Assembly: GCA_009741485.1 (NCBI GenBank)
Contig: CM019216.1
Coordinates: 57,772,656-57,836,655, forward strand
DNA from: Malurus cyaneus samueli
Lineage: Eukaryota > Chordata > Aves > Passeriformes > Maluridae
DNA length: 64,000 bases
Direction of reading: 5' to 3'
Below are positions 30,401-64,000 of the stretch, one piece after another (positions within the stretch are counted from its first letter, which is position 1; each line of letters opens with the position of its first letter). The position numbers and the translations under genes were made by a program. The notes beneath the pieces are model-generated. The model was not told the DNA's origin. It did not search any database and was given only the letters and a program-made list of their open reading frames with translations.

Positions 30401-33400
30401 GCTTTGCGGAGGAAAGTGAAGAAAAAGAAAGGTTCTGGAAGGAAATACAATAGCAAGGAAAGTATAAAATATTAAGATATACTGCATAGTACATCTGATG
30501 AATGTTGTTGGTCTTTGGTGAGATGTGGATTCAAGGCTGGCAACTTCTGACAGTCAATTTCATTCTCAGCTCTAACACACATAAATCTTGATCTTGATGA
30601 TGCTTGTAGTGAAATTCCCAGTGACTTCAAAAGAACCAGGATTAATTTAGTCTGTCCAACAGCCTTGTGCATGAATATTTTGATTGTTTGTCTGGTCAAT
30701 ACAGTAGCATGTATGCAGTTCATGAAAATACTGCAAGATTTATTAGGCAGTTTCTCAGTTTGAAAGACAGGTGTTTGCCGATGAAGGCAGGGACCCCCTT
30801 GGAGTGGTGGATATGACCCCCCTTCCCTCCGAATTATTATAGCTTTGAAAATCAAGGGCTTTCAGGCAAGAATATGGGCAAAAGGGAATAACAGTTTTTA
30901 CTAATATGTATAACAAGGTGAAACAAGTAACAATAACAATAGCAACAACCAGCCCAGTCCCAAACTTAGTGACAGCCTCCTCTTTTAGTGCAGTTACAGT
31001 CCCAGTCGGCAGGGGCGCTGTTGGCTCCCGGCCGGGCAGGGCGGGTGCGACGATGATTCCCCGGCGGCTGCAGGGGGCGCTATGGCGCGGGTCCCGGCTG
31101 GCTCAGATCTCCCGCGTCACCAAAGGTGGACACAAAAATGGCAGAGGTGGATGGAGAAAAGTTTCTCTGCAAAACTCACAGCGGAAACACTGATCTCGGT
31201 GCTCCTCTGGACAGCAAGAAACCCCAGAAAGAAATCCCACGGCTGCGAGACAGGATGGAACAGGGCTCACCCCTGAAGCTGGAATCGCAGGGCTTCCCGG
31301 CAAGGCACAGGGGAGAAGATCACAGTGCAACAAACAGGAACCCAATGGGCAGAGATACTGGGCTCCGCAGAAAAAGGCAGGCAAGCTCTCCCCCCGAGCA
31401 GCCAGCGGGCAGACCCCCTTCTCTCAGAGAAGCAGCAAAGGAAGTGCAGTTACCCCCCACCACACAAATACACCCACACCCAGCGCTTAGCAAGATCGTT
31501 TAGGTATCATTGTCTTCATTAATAGCCCAGCCATCAAAAGGATGACCCAGCAATTAGTGTATCCCAACAACAAATGGGAAAGAAAAAATTCCCAAAGAAA
31601 GGGAACAAAAGGGGAAAAATCTTAACCCACAACAGGCAGTGAGTATAAAGCAGTTTGAAGGTGGGAGTGGAGCCTCTCTGGCAGTGGTCTGAGTCTGCAG
31701 TGCTGTAGTATTTGTAAGTGCTTGTGCTGGACTGATGGATGTCTGAAAGGTCAGATCCCTCCTGATATTTAATCCTGATGTTGTAAAAGCTGTTTCAGGA
31801 GTTTTTGCACTCTGCTTATACAGGTATGGAGTAGTTGATTAAGCTGTTGTAAATATCAAGGGAAACAAAAAGTGAACATTTACATAAAATGGAAATAGAA
31901 GAGAGGAAGGAGAACAGTCTTTGAATGCAAATGATAACTTGTGCTTACTGCGGCTGAGAAGCTATCTTCCAGTTGCTGATTGTGTATTTATAGTTCACAT
32001 TTGATAAAAGCTGCTGTATTTTTTGTTAAATTCATAGAGTCACATAGTTATAGAATGGTGTTGGAGGAGGCCTTAGAAGTCATGTAGTTAATTTGATTGG
32101 GGCATATGAATGGACTGAATAATTAAAGAGAAGGAATAATTATCCTAAGCAGTGCAGAACTGGAAATTATAAATGTATATGTGTATGTATAAAAAACCAA
32201 ATTGGGCTCTGATGTTATGACTACTATCATTGTGCATAAACAGGTTATAGGTGCACTTTATACCATAACAACAATATTATTATGCATATAATTTATTTTT
32301 TGCAACACTTAGAACCACTTTCTGTAAAGAAAAACCTGTAACTTCCTCTCTTCTCTTTTTTTATCCTCTGATTTTTCTCTTTTTAGGCTTTACTTTGTGG
32401 GGGTCCAAATATTCTTGGAACTGGAATGCTGTTGATATGGGACCAAAGCGAGATCTTGTTGCTGAACTAGCAACATCTGTTAGAAACAGGACTGACTTGC
32501 ATTTTGGGTTATACCATTCCCTGTTTGAATGGTTCAATCCTCTTTTCCTTGAGGATGCCACTAATGCCTTTAAGACAAGAAAGTTTCCAACCACTAAATC
32601 ATTACCAGAACTCTATGAAATTGTGACCAAGTACCAGCCAGAAATAATTTGGTCTGATGGGGATGGAAATGCTCCAGATACTTACTGGAATAGCACTGGT
32701 TTCTTGGCTTGGCTGTATAATGACAGGTACATAATGATGCTTGTTTAACTCCTTATCTGGAATTCTGCTCTGTGTCGAGTTTGTTTCATTTTCTGTTTGT
32801 TTTGTGGTACTTGTTACTTCTAACTAAGAGAACTTAACAAAACATTAATTCTCCCGAAATACAGAGTACAGATCTTTCCTAGAACTATCAAAGCTTGCTT
32901 TAGAAGAAGAGTGTTTTGTATTTTTTAAACATGTTTGCAAATTAATCATTTAAGATGGTGTTGGCTATTCTGCTTAATCACAGTCTTCCCTAAGTGTTTA
33001 CTATTGTGCAGAAACACAGGATAGCAGGACAGTTTGAGAATCTTGGTACATTGTTGTCATTGCAGACTGAACATCTGGCAGTGTATCTGAAGCCCAGACT
33101 GATTTCTGGCAGAGCTCCTGTAAAAGTCTGGAGCTTATTTCATGAAGAAATGCCAATCTGGACCTTTTATTAGCAAAGAATGAGAATAGAATTCCTGACA
33201 TTGCACTTAATCTTATTGTAATAAATTAATCGTGCAGAAGTCATCCAAAATGTTAGTTCCTGGGAGGGCTATATGTGAGAAGGGATTACGCTGGTTGTGA
33301 CTGTGTTTTATTCTATAAAAGTAATAAAACTTCTCTGTTCCCAGCCCAGTCCGGGACACAGTAGTGACCAATGATCGCTGGGGACTTGGCAGTATCTGTA

Positions 33401-36400
33401 CCCATGGTGGCTTCTACACGTGCAGTGACCGCTACAACCCTGGGCACCTCCTGCCCCACAAGTGGGAGAACTGCATGACCATCGACCGCGGCTCCTGGGG
33501 CTACCGCAGGGACGCCTGGCTTGGCGACTACCTCTCCATCGAGGACTTGGTGAAGGTACTGTGGGGTGCAGGAGCATATGCTCTCTCCTGGTTGTTATGT
33601 TGTGCTACTGAATAGTGATTATGTAATTATTTTTATAAATGCTAATATTTTAATTCAATTGTGAATCTGTGAAATAGTAAGTAATTTCAATAATTTCCAG
33701 CCTAACACTGGCAGGATGGAATATCTGTGTAATTCTTAATCTTTCTCTTAGTCGTTTCTACAAAATTAATTTCTAGTAAAAATTCAGTTAGTTTCTTAGA
33801 AGCCATTTCCCCTGTAACTGGTGAAGGACTGGTCTGGATAGTCTCATCATTACCTTTTCTACTAAGTTTCTCTGGTAACTGCATATGCAAGTTGATGAGA
33901 AGCAAACAGTTGTAGTTTCAGAGCTCCTGATTGAAGGCTACATATTTTCTCCTTTACAGATTGAAACAGTTTATGAGTCTATAGTAGTTTTACTTTGTAG
34001 CAAGAAACTTTCCTGACAGACATACAGGTAAACATTTCCAGAGGCAGACAGCTGGTGTTGTTAGAACATTGATTCACTTGCTAGCTAAGGTATTAAAAAA
34101 GTTTTGCAACTTAGGAAAACTGAATGAAAGGAAGACTGATCAGTCTTTCAGAATAATGCATTTAATTGCAAAAATTTCAGCTGGGGGGGGGGGGGGGGAA
34201 TTGATTGTTATTGTTGTTTAATCCAAATCTGTTTCTAGTGCTGTCTTTGCGAAAGACAATTTCAAATTGAAGTAACCTCTTTTCAGAGGCAGAAGGTTTG
34301 AATTATTTCAGCAGCTTGTCTCCAGCTGTCTGTTTCTCAGACTTCTGCATCTCAGTCCACCATCTCTGGAGGGTAGTGTGGATGTGAACAAATTTTATAG
34401 ACTTTGTAGGACGCTTCCTTGTGTTTTACAGATGTTTCTGCAAAATAGGAAAAGCATCAGACAGGAGGAAGAAAGAATTTGCTTTTCTAAGAGTCAATAA
34501 AGATGAAGTAGCAACTATAAGCCTTATTCTACTCTGGTGCAGAGAAATCCTCTGTCCTATTGGTAAAACCCTCATGACATTCTTACAGAAGCTGCAATGA
34601 CAAAGAGTTGTAGGATCTGATTATAATGTAGACTCAGACATAGTGGTGCAAGAAGGTATTTGGGGCTGTTTTCTGATGTAAAAATTGACAACAGAGCTTT
34701 GTTTTATGTGAGCTGAAATTTTGTATTAATTTTTGGGATGAGCTCCAAAGTTTCAGCATGCAGCAGTAACATAACTCCTTTGCTTCATCATTCTGAAGCA
34801 GTGGAGCAGACTTTAGCAAGTACTTCAAATATATGATTTCATTACTCATAACCATATGCTTTGTGTGTTTAAAAACATTTTAGCAACTTGCAGAAACAGT
34901 GTCTTGTGGAGGAAATCTCCTGATGAATATTGGGCCCACTCACGATGGTCGCATTGCTGTTGTGTTTGAGGAGCGTCTGAGGCAGGTGGGCGCCTGGCTG
35001 AAGGTCAACGGAGAGGCCATCTATGGAACAAAACCATGGAGAGCACAGAACGACACGGTCACACCTGGAGTCTGGTAAGGCTACTGAACCAAAACGCAGG
35101 CTGTGGAGAGCAGCACCAATGTTACGTGAAGCTTTGAAATCCTCAGTGGCTTGATGCTATAGAAATCACCATCTTAGTTTGTGTGGTGAAGGAATTAATG
35201 CCTTTGCTAGTGTGAGTAACTACATTTTAAAGTATGTATAAAGCTGTAGGTAGAGAGTGTAGTTTTGGGATGATGCTGTGGCTGAAGGGAAGGCTTCAGT
35301 GATCTTTTGCTTCTTGGTATAGGCTAATCTGTTAGGTAATCCCATTTGCTTCTATTGAGCTAGAGAAATGAAAAAAAGAATCTGGAAATACAAAATTGCT
35401 ATGAAGTGTCTATATGAACAAAGGAATATTCACTGTCACTTGATGTTTAGAAAGAAAGGAGAGGAAGAAACTAGAAATTAGTGTAGCATATTCTGCATTT
35501 CTTTTTAAACCAAAAAATGCATGGAAAGGCAACAGCAATCATTTGGTCATTAAATACAACCAGTCACTGGGCTCCCCTCTGCCCCTGTTACTTGTAGCTT
35601 CTCTAACACTTTAATGATCCATCAGGATTTTGGTCTTGACCCACTCAGTGGTTCTTTTTACTCCCAGTCCCAGTAAGATTTGGCTATCTAGCTTTAGCCT
35701 GGAGATGCTGAACTGTTGACTGCTCAGTTAACTCACTTTCAAGAGCAAAAAAAAATTGTAACTAAATGAAGGAAAAAGGGAGGAATGTTTCAGGATATAC
35801 CACAAGATTTCCAATGACATAGTGATGAAAATAGTATTTTTAAAAACTAACCATGCAAAGTGGAAACTCTTGCTCATACTATTTTAAAATTCTTTTCATC
35901 TGCATTTTGGTGTATAGATGGGAATTACCATGTTTTTCTGACTATAACTACAATTATCTGTTAATGATTCCCCATCCCCCATATTGCTGAGCAGTGTGCT
36001 AAAGTTACTACAGATGTTTACCTCTGAATTCAGTTCTTTAAGTTTTCATTACCTCTAGTTTGTTGCAACAAATTTTCAAGGAACAGTGCATTATTAAAGG
36101 GGATAAATCATCTGACAAGATGGTTATGTGTGTGAAAATGTAATCAATCCTGACTTTTCAAATCCACTTTTACAGTCTTGAAGGCACTCTTATCACTTCT
36201 AAAAATTTACAAGGAGAAGCTGACATGCCTTTCTGTTCCCTATTTCCAACCAGGTACACTTTCAGCCCTAAAGAAGGGAAAGTAAATGCTATCTTCTTTA
36301 ACTGGCCAGTCTCTGGGACTCTGGAACTTGGTGAGCCACAGGCTAAGCTTGGAGAAACACAGGTAAAACACAGTGTGCACACACCTCCCCCATCCCCTCC

Positions 36401-37861
36401 CTCCTTCTAGGATGTGTCATATTCCATGGTGCTTAAGTTTCTGGCATCTTTGGGAATGCGTAGCTCTTAGGACAGTATACTTTGGAAGAGACCCAGAGCA
36501 AAATGTTTGTTTTTGTTCTGGGACCTCCTTGTCATAGTCCTCCCAGTGGGATGTTCTCCAACGAAGCTGGTCTGAAATGTTGCTGGGATGTGTTTTGGCT
36601 TGCAAACTAAGAAAGGCAAAGAGGCCAAGGAGCAGAGAAAAAACCTGTGCCCCCCCCTGTTTCCTGTGTAGACTAATAACTCAGCATGACGTTTCTTTAG
36701 AAGTAGCTGTCCTCATGACTTTGGGGATACTGGTGTTGCTGTAGTGATGCAGTTGTTTCAAGTCAAAGCCTTGCAGAAAGGGAACATACACAGAGGTTTT
36801 TGTTGCCCAGGGAGGCCAGAGAGCAAGTCAGTGTGACCCTAGATGTGCACCTTATACCACGTGAAGGTCAGAAGCTGAGGACATTGATGCCACAGCTACA
36901 GTGGCAAGTAGCAGGTAACCCTATGGAAGCAGAAGTTGGTATCAACTGTGCATTTAAGGGGGAGATCCACTGGCTTATCTCTGCTGTGGTCTTGTGCACT
37001 GCAGGTGCACATTAACTGCTGAATTGCATTAGGGGTGTTTTGGACTGTCCCTTCTGGTCTAGTTCTGTATCAAAGTAGTCTGACTGGTGCCAAGATAGCT
37101 CTATGATGAGGGATAAAGAGTCATGGAAGTGATGAGAAGTGATGGAGATGCCACTTGAATTTTGGGGATGCAGCTAGACTGTATGTGCACTAGAAAGTAC
37201 TATTCCTCAGCAGCAGGGACTGGTCTGCAGCTGCTCCAGCAGGTCACCAGCTGGTTTAAGAGTGTCACCATAAACCTATTTGTGGTTTTTAATTCTTCAG
37301 ATCAGCTTTCTCTGAGACAGCTGGCTGCACTCTGTAAGAAACAGTGATGCTCATTCAGGACTACATTTTCCACCATGGAAAGCAGGCATTTTGGAACTAG
37401 GCGATACAAAGCTCTGTACTGTGGTATCTAGATCCCTGCTTAGACCTAAATCCCATCCCAAATACTTCCAAAAGGTGTTTATGTACCTTCTACAGCTCTA
37501 AGTACTTCTCAAGACCCAACATGAGTAGCTTTTTTACTTACCTACTTACAAATTTTTTTCCCATTACCTTTAATAATTATCACTCATTTGGTTGGTAAGT
37601 GGCATTTAAGGGTACTTGGTTAGTAAGGTAGCTATGGATCAGTATTTATTTTGACAATATTACAATTATGCATACTTTAAGAAGGCATTGTTCTAACCAT
37701 AGTGTATGTTTCTATTTTAGGTGAAGCTGGCTGGTTACAAAGAAATGCTGAAATGGGTTGCTCTGGGAGAAAAGGGAATTATTGTTGCTCTACCTCACTT
37801 AACTCCTCAGCAATTGCCATGTCAGTGGGGCTGGACCTTACAACTGACTGACATAAACTGA
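27492..37861 (+). CDS. FUCA2: Alpha-L-fucosidase 2 (GH29), exons 1b-7; 5' half of exon 1 missing on this strand
   Basis: The exons are 27492-27518 (end of exon 1), 29638-29825, 32387-32726, 33345-33555, 34884-35074, 36254-36362 and 37721-37861, with stop TGA at 37859-37861. All junctions are GT-AG and the frame is open through exons 2-7 (1180 bases). Family hallmarks seen: [11 protein letters not shown] at the exon 1/2 join, VLTSKHHEG in the substrate-binding region, [13 protein letters not shown], and WSDGDG, whose Asp (32656-32658) aligns with the catalytic nucleophile of human alpha-L-fucosidase. Also [31 protein letters not shown] and the C-terminal LPCQWGW. Three N-glycosylation sequons (NRT, NST, NDT) fit a secretory glycoprotein. 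The start codon and signal peptide lie inverted at 25658-25832, so the gene is incomplete as assembled. It converges on PEX3. Confidence 0.93.
27519..29637 (+). other. FUCA2: FUCA2 intron 1 (arm B)
   Basis: It starts with donor GGTGAGC after TTCTG and ends with TTTTGTAG. The first 400 bases are CpG-rich, a continuation of the promoter island. No exon or recognised repeat was seen in the rest. Confidence 0.7.
30746..31640 (-). mobile_element. Avian endogenous-retrovirus solo LTR with 6-bp target duplication (arm B copy)
   Basis: An 883-base LTR (30752-31634) lies antisense in FUCA2 intron 2. The ACTGCC duplication sits on both sides, written GGCAGT on + at 30746-30751 and 31635-31640. It is the same insertion as in arm A, with longer homopolymer runs throughout. 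The GC-rich part overlaps several spurious open frames. No gag, pol or env sequence was seen. Confidence 0.75.
32032..32110 (-). mobile_element. CR1 LINE 3'-end fragment (arm B copy)
   Basis: TCATAGAGTCACATAGTTAT followed by AGAATGGTGTTGGAGGAGG resembles the reversed terminal repeat and 3' end of avian CR1. It lies in FUCA2 intron 2 and is only a short remnant. Confidence 0.6.
34183..34198. repeat. G16 homopolymer in FUCA2 intron 4
   Basis: Sixteen consecutive G. The arm A counterpart has nine. Such a run can also form a G-quadruplex. Confidence 0.95.
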
Positions 37862-37953
37862 GCCATACTCTGTTGGAGCCCTGGGTAGCAGGGAATGCTG
37901 ATGTTTTGCTCTCTCTTACGACTGGTTTTAAACTTGCTTGGCTGAGAAATACC

Positions 37954-37959
37954 AATAAA
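37954..37959 (+). terminator. FUCA2: FUCA2 polyadenylation signal
   Basis: A canonical AATAAA lies 93 bases after the stop codon, followed by a T-rich stretch, predicting a very short 3' UTR. The arm A copy keeps it on - at 14088-14083. Confidence 0.7.
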
Positions 37960-37979
37960 TTCACTTTTTTATGAGAGGT

Positions 37980-39046
37980 GGGCTGTTTTTAAAGGATGGA
38001 ATGGAACAAACCTCACAAAGTCTAGCAGTAGATCAGTGATCCTCTGCATCTATTTTGTTTCTCTGAACTTGTGAAAAATTGAGCAGCTACCTTGACCTCT
38101 CCACTTGTTTTAGTTGTTTCTGGCCAAGTTATGTGAAGAATGAGGCGGGAGGGAAACAGGCACTAAATTTTTAGAGACAAAAGAAAGAACAAAGCTCAAG
38201 CTGCTGTTCAAGTGCACATAAGTCAGTTGTACACCCTCTTAAATGCAAGAAATTTAACTTCCACAAAATTGCACAGTAAAAACTGACAGTTTTAGAGAAA
38301 AGAATAAATTTTTTCCAGCTCTGTTTAACTAGTGGTAGCTGGCAGTTTCAGCTCAGTAGGGTAATATCTGAAAGAACAGGCCTGCAAGGGTTGGGAATTC
38401 ATCATAAATACATGCAGGCAATGCATATGTACATCATCATTTCTCATCATGACAGTCACTCATTTTACATATTCCTATTCTTGAGTAATTCTGTCCAGTA
38501 TTGGGACACAGGTAAACTGGGAGAGGGTTGAGTTTTTGTATTTTGTATAATTATTTTGTATAATTTCACATGGGTAATACTTGCCTCTTGTTTATAGCCT
38601 TTGTTTTTACACAGTTACCAGGGTGCCTTCTGTGGACTATTAAACAAAACCTATACTTCAGTGACTAACTCTTAAAAAAAGACAAATTATCAGGAGTTGC
38701 TAGGGGTCTTCAGCTTTGGCAGACAGACACTTCAAGCAGAGGGCAGCCTGCATCCAAGTTGAAAAATTTCCAGACTCATCATGTGACATGATTTATAGGG
38801 ATAGACACAAGGTGGTTTGCAAAGAGGAGGGAGATAAAGGACAACAAAAAGCATGAATTGTTTTTGTTTCAGTGTAGAGACTAAAGGTTTATTTTCCCTG
38901 AGTAATGTTAGTGAGTGCAAAATTAGTACTGTGTAAGTTAAATTTATTCTTTCAACTCTGTCAGGATTTTGAGTCATGGGCCATGTCAGCTTATTCTCTT
39001 CCCTGCTATTAATGTTAATACACACACAAAACATACATTAAAATAT
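37980..39046. other. FUCA2-PEX3 intergenic region
   Basis: About 1.1 kb between two convergent polyadenylation signals. No gene or recognised repeat. It is matched in reverse complement by arm A. Confidence 0.6.
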
Positions 39047-39052
39047 TTTATT
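39047..39052 (-). terminator. PEX3: PEX3 polyadenylation signal
   Basis: TTTATT on +, hence AATAAA on -, lies about 690 bases beyond the PEX3 stop codon. It is the most plausible signal for a 0.7 kb 3' UTR. In arm A the hexamer is altered. Confidence 0.5.
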
Positions 39053-39743
39053 ACAATACAGACAATTGGGCTCAAAATTAATACAAATTAGGATAAAATA
39101 TTTACAAGGTGATGTGTACAGTGTAGGTGTTTGAACAGCAGAAACAAGAGACTGTCTAAAAAACCCCATTCTTTTAGTATTAAGTAACAGACAGAGCAGA
39201 CCCCCAGCTTGTTCAAGAGGAACACCCATCCATTGGCAAAGGCTTTCGGAAGAATGACAGCCTTTGGAACAAGATTTGTAAAGCTAAGGGGGAAAAGATC
39301 AATATTTTAGAAAGAAAAATCTGGGGAAGAAGAAAAAAGCATTACTTCATTCTGCTGCCCTGTACTATTCTTAGATCACTATCATTAGTTCTTCCCAAAA
39401 CTTACACACCCCAGGCCAAGAAATGGGTTTTTTTTAGTAACTTGCTGTAATACTGCCACCAGATGCCTTTTAGATGCAATAAAAACAACCCAATGAATTA
39501 CAGAAGAGATTAACCACTTTTTTAATAGAAAAGTCTTTACTTACAATGTTTCTTTCAGCAAGAATATTTTTAATGGGTGCAACATAATTCTGTTAGAAGA
39601 AATATCGGCTCACTCCCACTTTCTTCAGAGTGTGCTTTCTGCTGGTCTGCCACTCCTACACCATTACAAAATTAATCCAAGTCTCATCAGTAGTCGCAAG
39701 GGATTTGTTATAAGTACACCATCTGTTCGTAAAAATGTGCAGG

Positions 39744-64000
<24,257 letters not shown>

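Overview
The window is vertebrate nuclear DNA and almost certainly avian. The gene order is the conserved amniote FUCA2 / PEX3 / ADAT2 block. The interspersed repeats are bird-type: CR1 LINE 3' ends and avian endogenous-retrovirus solo LTRs. LTRs of these kinds are common in songbirds, so a passerine is my best guess, but I cannot name a species. All coding DNA is eukaryotic spliced genes; there are no operons.

The right part (27.5-64 kb) reads as a normal locus. FUCA2 exons 1b-7 run on + (27492-37861). PEX3 runs convergently on - (start codon 59152, stop 39744; all 12 exons found). ADAT2 starts on + at 59263, head to head with PEX3 across a shared CpG island; its two first exons are here and the rest lies beyond 64000. 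FUCA2 encodes a secreted/lysosomal alpha-L-fucosidase, PEX3 the peroxisomal membrane receptor for PEX19, and ADAT2 the catalytic subunit of tRNA wobble adenosine deaminase.

The left part is abnormal. Bases about 7073-24171 are a reverse-complement copy (arm A) of about 27492-45303 (arm B). Arm A therefore carries FUCA2 exons 1b-7 on - and only PEX3 exons 6-12 on +. Arm A is about 4% shorter than arm B throughout, mostly through one-base losses in short homopolymers. Eleven of its thirteen matching whole exons have lost bases, while arm B keeps open frames. That pattern looks like uncorrected long-read sequence rather than evolutionary decay. A run of exactly 25 N (24172-24196) ends arm A.

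Between the arms lie: an inverted copy (X', 24197-25657) of left-flank block X (3493-4980); the first half of FUCA2 exon 1 with its CpG-island promoter, on - (25658-26420); and a direct copy (Y', 26940-27483) of left-flank block Y (5131-5671). FUCA2 exon 1 is broken at the same nucleotides in both arms. X and Y, which are neighbours in the left flank, are joined to the two sides of that break. I read the 7-27.5 kb region as most likely an assembly or gap-filling artefact around a GC-rich hole at the FUCA2 promoter. A real inverted duplication with an insertion in exon 1 is not excluded.

The far left flank (1-7072) has no recognisable protein gene body. It contains a CpG island with a plausible first coding exon on - (4781-4637, with a good splice donor). 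By synteny it could belong to PHACTR2, but I do not recognise the peptide. No tRNA, rRNA, CRISPR or prokaryotic element was seen.
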